From: Amorphochlora amoebiformis
Lineage: Eukaryota; Cercozoa; Chlorarachniophyceae
NCBI GenBank assembly: GCA_054601695.1
Contig: BAAHQB010000056.1
Span: 372,001 to 436,000 of the forward strand
Length of the DNA: 64,000 bases
Reading direction: 5' to 3'
Positions 1 to 26,747 of the stretch are shown here, in pieces. The notes under the pieces were generated by a model. That model did not search any database. It saw only the letters and a program-made list of their open reading frames with translations, and was not told the DNA's origin. The position numbers were made by a program, and so were the translations under genes. Within the stretch, counting starts at the first letter, position 1. Each line of letters begins with the position of its first letter.

Positions 1-8
1 AACCTTAG

Positions 9-14066
<14,058 letters not shown>

Positions 14067-15013
14067 ATTGGTAATATATGAAATATATCTATACATATAT
14101 ATATATATATATGTATGTGTATAATATATATAGCAAAGATAATCATTTACATATACTCAATGTCAACAAATTTTTTGTGTTCGTTAGGGTGGGGCTGCCA
14201 GAATCCGAGTCCAGTCTAGCCAGTTCCTCGAGTCTTCTGCAGTCTCCTGCACGTACAGGAACTTTCACTACATAAGTTTTCAGCATTACTAGAGCTGCGA
14301 ATCTTTCTGACGACAGCGTAACTTGTTCATATTATATAGCGCTCAATTCGAATATCACAACTCGACGATTGAATCTAGTGCTTTTAGAACTTCATCTAGA
14401 CATGCCGTCTATCTTGTCTATGGTCAGATGTCTAGATGTGTACAGCTCTAGAGCTCAGCTTGGCTCTTTCTGTAGTTGCCTGGCTAGATAAAACCGTATG
14501 AGCTAGATGAGAGACCTAGGAGACTAGGCTAGGATATATCTCAGATCTAGTATCTAGCTAGTATCTCTAGTATAGAATCTAGAGAATCTAGGACCTGGTA
14601 CCTACTGAGCTAGTCAAGCTAGTCAAGGGTAACTGCTACTAGTGCTAGAACTTCTGACTGTAGTATTATCTAGATTATATCTACCTAGTCTACCTAGTCT
14701 ACTATCTAGACTATATATCTAGATATTCCAGATATTAGATATTAGATCTAGTAGATGCACTCCAGCAGAGGCTAGCTTGTCTAAACTCTAGTAACTCTGT
14801 AACTACTAGACTAGGCATATCTAAATATTTCAGGACTAGTGATCATGATCGGTGGTAAGCTTTAAATTTAACTCTAATCTAGTAATTAACACTCTAGACG
14901 CTCTCACTAGTCTCATCTGCATGTACTGATGTAGACTGGTCTAGTAGTAGCCCACTCTGACTGGACTAGTTGCCCGTAGGTTGACAAGATGTAACTACTA
15001 CTAGTACTAAGAG
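14067..15013. other. convergent HECT/Ku80 spacer with CTAG-dense tract
   Basis: This is the spacer between two genes that end toward each other. From about 14340 to 15010 the tetranucleotide CTAG occurs several dozen times (a few would be expected by chance), often overlapping as TCTAGA, ACTAGT or GCTAGC. It has no fixed period and no long open frame, and (TA)n is almost absent. No protein or RNA gene is visible. The same enrichment marks the spacers at 26380-26880 and 53040-53345. Confidence 0.8.
14190..14273 (+). other. possible alternative 3' exon of the HECT gene
   Basis: A good acceptor (gttag) precedes an open segment that ends in TAA at 14271-14273 and would encode a Ser-rich tail (VGLPESESSLASSSS). 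It could be joined if the last exon ended at the GT after 14070 in a different phase, but the model ending at 14066 already has an in-frame stop. Only transcript data could decide. Confidence 0.25.
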
Positions 15014-15097
15014 CTACTCCAAATCCGAGAAGTCAGAGAGCTCTGACACAGGATTTTGATCAGGCTCAGGCTCAGGCTCATTCTTCATCGTCAGGAA
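15014..15097 (-). other. XRCC5: Ku80 C-terminal tail exon
   Basis: The last exon encodes [13 protein letters not shown], then an acidic stretch ending SDFSDLE and TAG. In animals the last residues of Ku80 form an acidic-hydrophobic peptide that recruits the kinase DNA-PKcs. The tail here has the same place and character, preceded by a helical domain (exons 17424-15474). This suggests, but does not prove, that a DNA-PKcs-like kinase exists in this organism. Confidence 0.7.
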
Positions 15098-15332
15098 CTG
15101 GTGTTTGGTCACGTTTAGTGTCGAAAGTGTGATACACAGGTTTTATATTGTATTTATATATATATATATATATATATGTAAATATACATTATATATATAT
15201 ATATATGTATGTGTTTATATACAAATATGATATATATATATATATATATATGTTTGATATTATAATACCTTTAACACACACACACACACACACACACACA
15301 CTGTGAATATACACACACACATACACACACAC

Positions 15333-15418
<86 letters not shown>

Positions 15419-15674
15419 TGTGAAAAAGACAAAATACATATATGCATTTATTTTCGCGCTGATAAATTCGCACCTCCTTCGCCTGATCTTCTGTGTATGT
15501 ACTTGCTGGGTCTTCTTTCTTACTAATGGGCTTCATATCTGCGCCCACCACCTGGTGTACACATAATATGCATATTTCTAAATACATAGATACATATATA
15601 TATATTATATATTATATATATATATATATGTATGCCTAGACATTCTCTGTTACATTGACATACATAGATATTGT

Positions 15675-15722
<48 letters not shown>

Positions 15723-16006
15723 ATATATATATACTTCATACGTAGGATGTATGTACTATATTGTACGCATATATCATATATCACATACAACATTTCCTTT
15801 GTTTGGAAATCATGAATATATATATATATATATACACACATATATATATATATATATGTATATATCCATATATACATTATATATATATATATTGTATGTG
15901 TTATGTATGTTATATACATATATAACAATATCATATATATTTAGTCTATGTACACAATATGTACATGTATCATGTGTATATAAACATTTAGTATGGTTAT
16001 ATAGAT

Positions 16007-16053
<47 letters not shown>

Positions 16054-16085
16054 ATACATAAGTGGTTGGTTCACCATATCCCAGA

Positions 16086-16142
<57 letters not shown>

Positions 16143-16304
16143 CATATATAAGAGGTTAGTTCACCATGTCCCAGAAGCTCTTTTTGGACTTAAAGCTCTT
16201 AGAAAGGCTCTCTATTCCAGAATTAAAACCTTTCGCTTCTTGATGGACCTTACATACCTCCCGAAGACCCTAGATATACATATATTTATGTAAATGCAAT
16301 ATAT

Positions 16305-16360
<56 letters not shown>

Positions 16361-16422
16361 CTTCTTGATGGACCTTACATACCTCCCGAAGACCCTGGGA
16401 TGTACATATATTTATGTAAATG

Positions 16423-16482
<60 letters not shown>

Positions 16483-16508
16483 TTGATGGACCTTACATAC
16501 CTCCCGAA

Positions 16509-16549
<41 letters not shown>

Positions 16550-16621
16550 GTGTATATATTCTTGATGGACCTTACATACCTCCCGAAGACCCGGGGTATG
16601 TACATATATTTATGTAAATGC

Positions 16622-16670
<49 letters not shown>

Positions 16671-16920
16671 TTGATGGACCTTACATACCTCCCGAAGACC
16701 CTGGTATGTACATATATTCATGTAAATGCAATATATATATATATATGTGTGTGTGTATAATATATAAATATGTACATATGTAATATAAAAGTTTTTATAT
16801 TAAGATAATAAAATGCGTATATACACATGAGACATGTATATATTGTGTACATAGACTAAATATATATGTAAATGTATTTTTATTCTTATATATATAATAT
16901 ATATAGGTATATATATATAC

Positions 16921-16963
<43 letters not shown>

Positions 16964-17240
16964 GCATGTATAACATACACAATGCATACATAATGCATAC
17001 AATACATATATTGATATATATGATAGATTTCGCAGATATTATTAGGACCGTGAGACATTCAATCGCCTTGGGAAAGGTAGAGGTTCCGTACGACGATTGC
17101 ACGAAATCATTGATAATTTTCCACATCTGCGATATTCCTCTTGTGATCGCCGTTACATCATCCTTCCTATATATATATATGTATATTTTGTGTGTGTATG
17201 TGAACATACATATTATACAGCCCAAACCGACCTAAACCCC

Positions 17241-17277
<37 letters not shown>

Positions 17278-17456
17278 GCAGATGTACACATAATGCATAT
17301 ATATATATATATATATATATGTACATTGGATTTGAGAGTTCAATGTATATTTAGGGTGAGGTTACGGGCGAGATTTACCTTGAGGCCATGGCCTGCAGAT
17401 CGGCCACAGGGGTTGCCGAACTTACTTGATCCACTGCATGTATATACATATATATA

Positions 17457-17495
<39 letters not shown>

Positions 17496-17553
17496 GTATA
17501 CGCTTCAACGCAACTATATGCATACGTACAAAATTACCTGTATGTAACATACA

Positions 17554-17584
<31 letters not shown>

Positions 17585-17743
17585 ATTTACCCTTCACTGC
17601 CACGATATCATCCATGTTCAAATCGTCCCCGGCTGCCTTAGCATCAGCTTTCAACTTCTTAGCCTGTGAATCATCACCTCGTGAAGATTATCCCCCTAAT
17701 AGCCTTTCTCCCTCTCTCTCTCGTCATGTTGCTTAATCTCTCC

Positions 17744-17814
<71 letters not shown>

Positions 17815-17964
17815 GTCTCCCCCCTCTCACGCACACACATCTTCTAATTCCCTTTCGTTTATTTATCTCAACCCTCAACGCCTCATCTCGTTCTTGCTCT
17901 TCCTATCCCGCACGCTTCTCTCATTCAAAGTTCTCTCACCTCCCCGTTCTTTCGCTCTCGCTCG

Positions 17965-17998
<34 letters not shown>

Positions 17999-18477
17999 CC
18001 TGTACCCCCCACCCCCGCCCCCTAACCCCCTTTTTCTTAAATCCCTTTCCCCGGGCTCTCATTGTATTTCCCCCCAGCGGTGTCTCTCTCGCGTTATCCA
18101 ACTCTTCTCCGAGAGCAGCACAGGATGTTTGTCAGGAGAATGTTTGTTGATTTGTCAGGAGAATGTTTGTTGATTTGTCAGGAGAATGTTGTTGATTTGT
18201 CAGGAGAATGTTGTTGATTTGTCAGGAGAATGTCGTTGATTTGCCTGGGCCATGTCGTCGTCAACGACGGAGCTGATGTCAGCGTCCTCGAGGTAGTCTC
18301 TCCAATGCCTTTTCTTGCGTTTCTGCACTTTTTCTGGATGGATGCGGTAGGTTCATTACATGGTGGATATGGGGATAGAGATATGTTTGTGTTTGTGTAT
18401 ATATGTATATGTATGTATATTGGTGTATATATATGTATATTAGGTAAACACATACATATGTACGTACACATTATATA

Positions 18478-18522
<45 letters not shown>

Positions 18523-18579
18523 TATTACATATTGGCAACAGAAAGTTTCTGATATACCTTCGACTTCGAGTTTGAACAG

Positions 18580-18667
<88 letters not shown>

Positions 18668-18757
18668 TTATATATACTACACCAAGCTTCTGGTATACCA
18701 ACAACTTCGAGTTTGAATCGTTACATGTAAATAAATATAATATATATATATATATAC

Positions 18758-18797
<40 letters not shown>

Positions 18798-19339
18798 GTG
18801 TATATGTGTATACATTTATATATTCTAGCAACAATACCTACAACCTCGAGTTTGAACAGCCTTTTGATCTCCTCAAGCTGACAACAAATACACCATCTCC
18901 TTACATTAGATCATATGCAGATATATCATGAAATATCACGACAGTTACTAAGAGAAAGACCCAAGTTGGAGACAATACTGATCAGAATAACCACTCGCCT
19001 AGTCATGAGTCATAATCCTAATCCTAAACCTAAGAATAACACTAAAGCTAACCCTAACGCCAACCCATTATTTTAGGGGAAACTTATGGATGGAGTGATA
19101 AGCTAACCCTAACGCCAACCCATTATTTTAGGTGAAACTTATGGATGGAGTGATAACCTCTTTATGTGCGTTTTTCAAGAGCTGGACATCTGGCTTGACG
19201 GATCTGTAAATTGAATACAGTACGGTGTGAAAGATAGATAGTGTATATATATATATTATATTATAAAATATGCATGTACGATATATTTGTCTATATATGC
19301 ATAATACTATAAACAAATACATACACTATATAAAATATA

Positions 19340-19388
<49 letters not shown>

Positions 19389-20565
19389 CACGTACTTATA
19401 TATTATGCATGAGATATAGAGTCCATACTAAGAGTACGTATTTATATATATTATGCATAGATATTGAGTCTATAATATGAGTATTATAGGGCATCACTCG
19501 GCGATCGCAGGTTAGAGTCCATACTAAGAGTACGTATTTATATATATTAGCATAGATATTGAGTCTATAATATGAGTATTATAGGGCATTCTCACTCGGC
19601 GATAGCAGGTTCAAGGTCCTCGATTGGTGCCTCCTCATCCAATGCTCGCCTAAGATCAAAACGATTAGTGAATAACATCCCTCTTCATCAAATGCTCGCC
19701 TAAAAAAATCAGTCTAAAAAATCGAAAATGATGAGTTAAAACCCACTTCTCAACATTCTGATAAAATCTTTGCAACGTCGGATTCTGCGTTTCCTCCATA
19801 ATTAGACCCTCAAACTCATACCTAGAAACATCATTCATTTTTAGAGACACGAACAATCCCGGGACTGAAGGAAAATCCCGGTAATCCTATAAATTTCCGT
19901 TAATCCCACAAATTTCCTGTAACCCAGCGGTAAAGCCCCCAGCCAAACTTTCACATAACTCAATTGGAACTTACCACGAACCCTAATCCTGATCATCACT
20001 AGCCCTATACCCCTAACCCTGCTCAACATTGGTCATGTACCCCTAACCCTGTTCAGTGCCGGGTAGTGCCAGATAGTGCCCGGTAGTACCGGGCAGCAAC
20101 CTTAGCACTCCCTCTAGCCCATTTTACATTCACATACCACCGTAAGCTTCCCCCCATATATATATATATGTGTGTATATAACGTATATACATATATATAT
20201 ATATATATATATGTATATTATATACTACCCTTCACTGTCAATCATCTTGGTTAGGTCCATTTTCCTTATCAGAGACCGCATTGCTAATTTTTGCTCTTGA
20301 GTGGGCTTCTGTTTCTCATCAAAGCTGAGATGGTATGGGTTAGGTTTTAGGCTTAGGATCAGATTATTCAGCATGTCTTATTCCGAGGACCGTTGACTCG
20401 TTTTAGGGTTAGGGTTAGGGTTTGGGTAGATTATGAATATAGGATGTTCGTATTTTTGTAAATTTGACGCACATAAATATTTAATTTTACTAATATATAT
20501 ATATATATATATGTATGTAAATATATGAATATACATACAATACATATATACATATTTATATAATA

Positions 20566-20629
<64 letters not shown>

Positions 20630-20924
20630 CATATATAGATTCTAAAACCACCAAAAGTACTTACGTTTCTGTTTTAGAATTTGGGTTTGGGTTAGGCTAG
20701 GTTCAGGTCTGAAAAAACCTCTTCCTTACTCTCTCTATCTCTCTCCTCCCTCTCTAAGCCACCTCCCAGGGCCAATTAACACTCTCTGAGAGGTAGGCAC
20801 CTGCTAAAGTTGGGTGGATTCACCTAAAATATGATTTTCTCTGTGTGACCTCTCCTTTTACTCTTACCTCCCGAACATGAAGTCCCTTACATCTTCTGAG
20901 AACGGAAGCTGGTTGAGATACCTA

Positions 20925-20961
<37 letters not shown>

Positions 20962-21062
20962 ATACATATATATATATATATATATATTTACATACGAAAT
21001 ATGTGTATTATAGCGTTGTATGCATACACATATGGGTATCATATATATATATATATATATGT

Positions 21063-21095
<33 letters not shown>

Positions 21096-21134
21096 TTTTA
21101 TATATTAATATATATATATATATATTTATTTATA

Positions 21135-21173
<39 letters not shown>

Positions 21174-21499
21174 CATATACACACAAATTTACATATAAAT
21201 ACATATTATATACTATACTTAGCATATCAGCCCAATCCACAAATAGCGATTAGAGTGTTATTGCTTACAAGCACTCCATTGATTCGTTGATTTCCGGCGT
21301 CATGACGACAAACAATGGCTGGGCATTCTTCCGCTTCACATATCTAGCTATGGCGACAGCCTTAGCGAATATGTATATGTACGTATGTATGTGTGTTTAA
21401 GTGAGTATGTGTTTACATGTTGGAATGTGTATAGTTTTGTATATATATAAAAAACGATGTATATATATTCTATATATATATATATATTCTTATATATAC

Positions 21500-21550
<51 letters not shown>

Positions 21551-21697
21551 TATATATTATATAATATATAGGTATGCATATTATATACATATAGACTCTG
21601 TAATCTGCTTTTGGTTTTAAGAACAGAGGGTTCGGTATTGAGGAAAGAGAGAAGGGAAGAGAGAGAGAGAGAGAGGAAGAGAGAGAGAGAGAGAGGA

Positions 21698-21731
<34 letters not shown>

Positions 21732-22152
21732 CGAGAGAATCAGAGAAAGAGTGAGAGAGAGAGCAGAACTCAGATCTCAGGATTTAGGATCCCCTTCTGA
21801 CTGGGTGAGGAATGACGGGAAAAGAGACTATAAGAGACAGCGAGATGGAAAGAGAGAGAGTGTGACTCAGCGAGGGAGACAAAGAGAGAGAGAGAGAGAT
21901 AGAGGGACATGGAGAAAGAGAGAGAGAGATACCTTCTCTTCGTTCAGAGCTTGAACAAGGGCTGAGAACTTGAGGGCATTTCTCAAGCCCATGTCCGCTA
22001 GGGGAAGCACACAATCGACACTCCCGAGACACCAGTATCTTTTGATTTTATCCCTGCAGTTATTTTGGCGATTTTTTCTATATGAATATACATGTGTGTA
22101 TGTGTATGTTGATATATATAAATGTAATATGTATATATATATATATATATAT

Positions 22153-22200
<48 letters not shown>

Positions 22201-22759
22201 TATATATTATATATATAGTAGATATATATGTAGGCAGATATTAATATGCTTGCGTCTGCATGTATATTTACTAGTATCTAAACCCAGGGGTGAAATCCTC
22301 TTAAATTTATACCTTGGGGCGAATGCTATGACGGAGAGTGTCTTATCACACATGTATTTCATCAACGCCTCATCCGCTTTTAAGAACGGAACCTATAATA
22401 TGATACCTCTGAATCAGAACCCTCTCACATTCCTTTCGCTCCCCCGGCCTTCTATCTCCATCGCGTCGGAGATATATCCGTGCTCTCTCTCTCATTGTTA
22501 CATACGTATGTCTCTTTATCTCTCCCCTCGTCTGTGATTATATATCCTCGGTACCAGTTGCTTGCCATAGGGATAGGCCTTGACACGAAACTCAGAGGTG
22601 ACCTCGACGTTATCGCTCCCGAGCTTATTCCAGTACCCTCGCTCCATCTTCACAGCTGTTTAGACAATATGGTTAGGGTGGGTAGGAGGTGATTGGACGC
22701 GATTCGTGGGGTTGAGAGGGCTGCTGAATTCTCTTTCCATCTCTTGTTTAGGAATACCA

Positions 22760-22833
<74 letters not shown>

Positions 22834-22865
22834 ATATATATATATATATGTGTGTATATAAATAC

Positions 22866-22898
<33 letters not shown>

Positions 22899-22941
22899 CG
22901 CACACTGTATACATGTGAACAAACAAACACATACATAAACC

Positions 22942-22984
<43 letters not shown>

Positions 22985-23000
22985 GTGTATACACATTTAC

Positions 23001-23048
<48 letters not shown>

Positions 23049-23106
23049 TTGCACATGTAAATATATCTATATATATATGTATATGTACACATATACATAT
23101 ACATAT

Positions 23107-23172
<66 letters not shown>

Positions 23173-23185
23173 ATCATATTTATGA

Positions 23186-23242
<57 letters not shown>

Positions 23243-23285
23243 AATACATGCATATATATGTATATAATATCATATGTGTGCATTC

Positions 23286-23349
<64 letters not shown>

Positions 23350-24023
23350 ATGGTGATAGGATTCGAGAAATTACAAGTATCCAGGCTCACGCCCTCCTCC
23401 GCAGGGCGAGACGATTTTTTGAGCGTCGGCATATTCTGCATCGCAGTCTTACCGTACGTAGCAATCTGATCACAAAAGGCACGATACTTATTTGGTGAAG
23501 GAGCTTTCATCATATTAGGCAAGCTTACCTCAATCGTCATCTTGCCAATATTCATCGGGCCCTTGTACTTGTGAACTTGTTTGACAGAGCGCTTACGGAT
23601 GAAATTGAGGGCGTCGCTAATCTGTGACCCGACGAAAACCTCGCCATCTGCATCGTGGGCCAACTTCCTGAGACGCAGGTTAGCATTAGATTCAGCACGG
23701 GGTACTTACAAGTATCGTCTGCTACCGTAGAAGCTTCTCGTTAGCTATCTCATTCTCGGTTCTCTTTGACTCCTTCTGGTCATCTTCCTCCATTTCATCC
23801 CCGTCTTCGTCGTCGCTTTCCTCCTCCGTGAAGCCAATACCGATGACGTTGAGCCTGCGAAAGATTTTCAGAAGTATTCTTTTTTTGACCATCGTAGTTG
23901 GACCTGACATCCTGAAAAGCCATCTCTCTTGCAAGGGCTTCCACATGCTGCGTATCTTTCGTAGCACCACCACCATCTGTGACCTACATAATGTATTTAG
24001 TACTTGTATTTATATATATATTA

Positions 24024-24067
<44 letters not shown>

Positions 24068-24872
24068 ATATATATATAATATAATTTATGATACAAACAT
24101 ATATATATATATATATTATATGTACTATATAATACACATTCACTATGATATATATACATGTTACAATCATCCACATGGCACCAGGAAGATCCTCTTTTTG
24201 AATTTCAAATGCCTGACTTCAGATACGATCAGCTCTAGACCGACGAAGAGTGCGTCCAAAACTATCGTGAGGATATGTTAGATCATGTTATATCATGCCA
24301 TATTATTAGCCCTTATTATAAGGCGATTACCGTCTCCTTCCGCGTCCTCGGGCTCAGCATCGGCCAGGGTCTCCAGTACGTCCAAGTCGGGACGCTTGAA
24401 GACATGAACGTGCTGTATGTTCTCGTAGTATCCAGGATGCTCCTCGTTCAGTTTGTTGTTTGTGTCTACCCCATGAGATGATTATAATAGGAATACGGGG
24501 AGGAATTCGTTAAAGAGATTAGGTACTTACCGTTGCATCCATAGTAAACCATCGCCAATTTATCGGTCTTCCCCCCAAATAGAAGCTGGGGGACAAGTGT
24601 GCATCAACGCTAGCACATAGGAATGTAACACACATACCTTTGCCTGTACCAACATCCGAATATAGTCCTTGGCCATCTCCAACCGGGTCTTGCCATCCGA
24701 CCTGAAATCCGAAAATCAAATCTACATAGATTTCGAGTGTGTGAAGAATAGTTATCACGACATTTCTTTCGCCATGGACGTTCCCACATCCAATACAACG
24801 CATATAGCTTCCTGTTTACACCAGATAACATCAGATATTCCACCCGAGAGGACACCTAAGCACCTTCGACAT
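15014..24872 (-). CDS. XRCC5: Ku80, DNA double-strand-break end-binding subunit (complete)
   Basis: Exons in transcript order: 24872-24864, 24811-24759, 24701-24638, 24585-24531, 24465-24331, 24261-24182, 23983-23904, 23854-23726, 23667-23529, 23465-23375, 22655-22555, 22392-22313, 22038-21933, 21360-21269, 20921-20868, 20324-20229, 19821-19747, 19649-19596, 19203-19158, 18877-18845, 18322-18269, 17663-17591, 17424-17379, 17166-17049, 16269-16165, 15551-15474, 15097-15014. Every junction keeps phase: 709 residues plus stop, near the ~730 of animal Ku80. The vWA domain starts after MSKEA with VVLDVGTSM. The Ku core has [16 protein letters not shown] and [16 protein letters not shown]. The C-terminal part has AKKLK, ECLTGLREV and KSFWDM. 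The protein ends in an acidic-hydrophobic tail, SDFSDLE. With Ku70, Ku80 forms the ring that binds broken DNA ends for end joining and acts at telomeres. The first exon is only 9 nt. Exons 18-21 are short and least certain. Confidence 0.95.
16165..16730 (-). repeat. Ku80 exon 25 with four truncated copies of its 5' edge
   Basis: The full exon is 16165-16269. Upstream in the same intron, copies of its first ~33 nt ([10 protein letters not shown]) recur at 16355-16423, 16481-16511, 16559-16622 and 16669-16730. Three carry a shared ~25-nt intron stretch (tacatatatttatgtaaatg) and the last retains a usable acceptor. (TA)n of variable length separates them. A matching copy of the exon's 3' edge (FWDM plus donor) lies downstream at about 16058-16090. 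Confidence 0.9.
17697..18010 (+). repeat. CT-rich tract in a Ku80 intron
   Basis: Long (CT)n and pyrimidine-rich sequence on the + strand (GA-rich on the transcribed Ku80 strand), broken by short unique pieces. No supported coding content; open frames here are low-complexity. Confidence 0.85.
18123..18245 (+). repeat. 22-23 bp minisatellite in a Ku80 intron
   Basis: About five copies of a 22-23 bp unit (core ttgatttgtcaggagaatg) lie beside Ku80 exon 18269-18322 on its donor side. On the coding strand the exon could read through into the array and hit a TGA, giving a shortened Ku80. The GT donor at the exon edge and the next exon (AKKLK) argue that the array is normally intronic. Confidence 0.85.
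19430..19605 (-). repeat. duplicated exon-intron edge of Ku80 exon 18
   Basis: A unit of about 90 bp containing the end of exon 18 (ATCGCCGA plus its GT donor) and following intron sequence is present twice, near 19430-19514 and 19521-19605. The 5' edge of the same exon is also duplicated: an acceptor plus GCGAGCATT occurs at both 19649 and about 19702. The copy at 19649 gives the Ku80-like reading ([13 protein letters not shown]). Confidence 0.8.
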
Positions 24873-25169
24873 GCGGGAAGGTTTGGCGGCTTTTGGAGAT
24901 TCCCCGAGGGAAGCCAGTCTGTCTCTACCGGGGGATTACCGGAAATTTCTACTTTCTCTCGCCCGGGGATCCCCGGTTGCTTCGGAGATAATCATGAATG
25001 GATATCTTCATGAGATATATGGATATCACCGCAGTCAGGTCAATACATACCCCTTAACTCGCCACCCGCGAATTAGGATCGCGAAGCCGCCCTAGATAGC
25101 GTAGAGTTCGGAATGGTCCGACCTTTTATCGATTTCTTCTGGTTAATATTGTGCGGTGTTGATAGTCTA
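24873..25169. promoter_or_regulatory. divergent promoter between Ku80 and the H-like gene
   Basis: Fewer than 300 bp separate the Ku80 start codon (minus) from the likely start of the H-like gene (plus), so both promoters must lie here. Unlike most non-coding DNA in the window it is GC-richer, with no (TA)n, no TTAGGG array and hardly any CTAG. It contains short inverted repeats such as ccccgaggg and ccccgggg near 24900-24980. No TATA box or known factor site was identified. Confidence 0.6.
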
Positions 25170-25945
25170 ATGATTCTTGTGAATTTTCAGTGGAAAATCA
25201 AGCCGAGTTCAACCCTCAAAAGACTGAACAGGGCTCTTGCAGGGTTTCCGAGATTTAAATCACGACCTGCCGAGCCCGCCGCTAAGATGACGGACGATTT
25301 ATGGGTTCAGGTATATCTCATTCAACCTCTTTTGAAACTCAAGTGACAATTTTATACCTCCGCAGCGCCTCTCCACCGGCCTTTATCGGATCGGTGTTAC
25401 AAAGAAGGTCTCAGATAAGCTGGGAGGAGTCGGGTATTCCCCCAATGAGATATTCTTACCTAGGCCTAATTGACGTCTCAATATTAGATTTGTCGATATA
25501 TGCGACGAAGGTTCCATCTTGTGCGCAGGAAAGCCCTTCGGAATGGTGGTACGTAAAAAGCATCAATTAAAATTGGGTGGTGCTTATTTGTTTCCCGATA
25601 TCCTGCAGGAGGGTCCTTCTGGAACTCACACAGTGTCTGCTGTCCTCTCCGGGGAGGTGGTAGAGTGCAATGAGGCTCTAAAGAAATCTCCAGAGGTAGT
25701 ATAACCATTTGCGCGCAACTCGACTTTACTAACTCCAATCTCAGGTCCTGGCACAGAATCCAGAGGATATGGACCATGGTTGGTTGATTGAAGTTGATTC
25801 TGCCTGTGACTACGAGGACGAGGTGAGAGCACATACCAGCACGACAGCCTTGCAATCATTACATTGAGATGTTTTTTAGGAGGTCGAATGGAAGTCTTTG
25901 GAAGAAGCGGGGGAGCCAATAGTGGAAGTCAAGGGAAAGGAATAA
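25170..25945 (+). CDS. glycine-cleavage H-like protein lacking the lipoyl lysine
   Basis: Exons 25170-25310, 25366-25433, 25488-25548, 25609-25695, 25745-25822 and 25880-25945 join in phase to 166 residues. H-protein landmarks are RIGVTKKVSDKLGG, FVDICDEG, AGKPFGMV, then SGEVVECNEALKKSPE and HGWLIEVD, in normal order and spacing. In true H-proteins the segment before SGEV carries the lysine that is lipoylated (E-S-V-K-A); here the aligned residues are E-G-P-S-G, so a serine (~residue 94) replaces it. The first ~40 residues are rich in K, R and S without acids (STLKRLNRALAGFPRFKSR), like a mitochondrial presequence. An earlier in-frame ATG exists at 25113. All five introns are 49-60 nt. It could be a non-lipoylated paralogue or another protein with this fold. 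A carrier role in glycine cleavage is unlikely. Confidence 0.83.
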
Positions 25946-26256
25946 TATAACTCCTAGATCGAGAGTGACCGGCGTATATATATTGTTCCGTCCATTTCCC
26001 CGCTTTGTAGCTAGTGTCCAGTGTGTGCCAACGACCACACAAAGTTTAGGTGCATGTCACGTTCGAGTCTGAGTGGCCAGCAGTTGGAATAGAAACATTA
26101 GTTTCACGCGTGGCTGGTGACCTCGGGCCGCCTAGGCTCGTCCTAATCAAGTTAGTTTTTAATATAGACCAAGAAAATTTCTATTCCATCCCATCGATTG
26201 TCTAATCTTGCCGCTGGTTCGGTGTACACTAGATATATACATATATACATATATAT

Positions 26257-26304
<48 letters not shown>

Positions 26305-26338
26305 ACATATACTATATTTATATATAATATTATATATA

Positions 26339-26375
<37 letters not shown>

Positions 26376-26475
26376 CTAATATATGATATAATACTAGATA
26401 TATATCTAGATATATCTAGATATATGTGTATATATGCGTATATACACATGTGCACACACACACACATATATACAC

Positions 26476-26522
<47 letters not shown>

Positions 26523-26715
26523 TATATATATATAGTATATATATACTAGATATAAGCATATACACCACGCTACACCATGATATATGTAACAATATCTAGA
26601 ATATACTAGATATACGTGAGAAAACCAGATACACATAACACATAAGATAAAATAATTATGATACAAGTATGTAAAGATTGGTATCAACACACATATATAT
26701 ATATATATATACATT

Positions 26716-26747
<32 letters not shown>

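Noticed and set aside
16165-16730. CRISPR-like array of repeats and spacers
   Set aside because: The repeats are truncated exon copies, the separators are (TA)n, and the setting is eukaryotic.
22650-23663. Tyr/Ile-repeat ORFs
   Set aside because: Frames through (TA)n read YIYIYI. They occur in every (TA)n tract of the window and are not proteins. The genuine Ku80 exons at the edges were extracted from them by splice signals.
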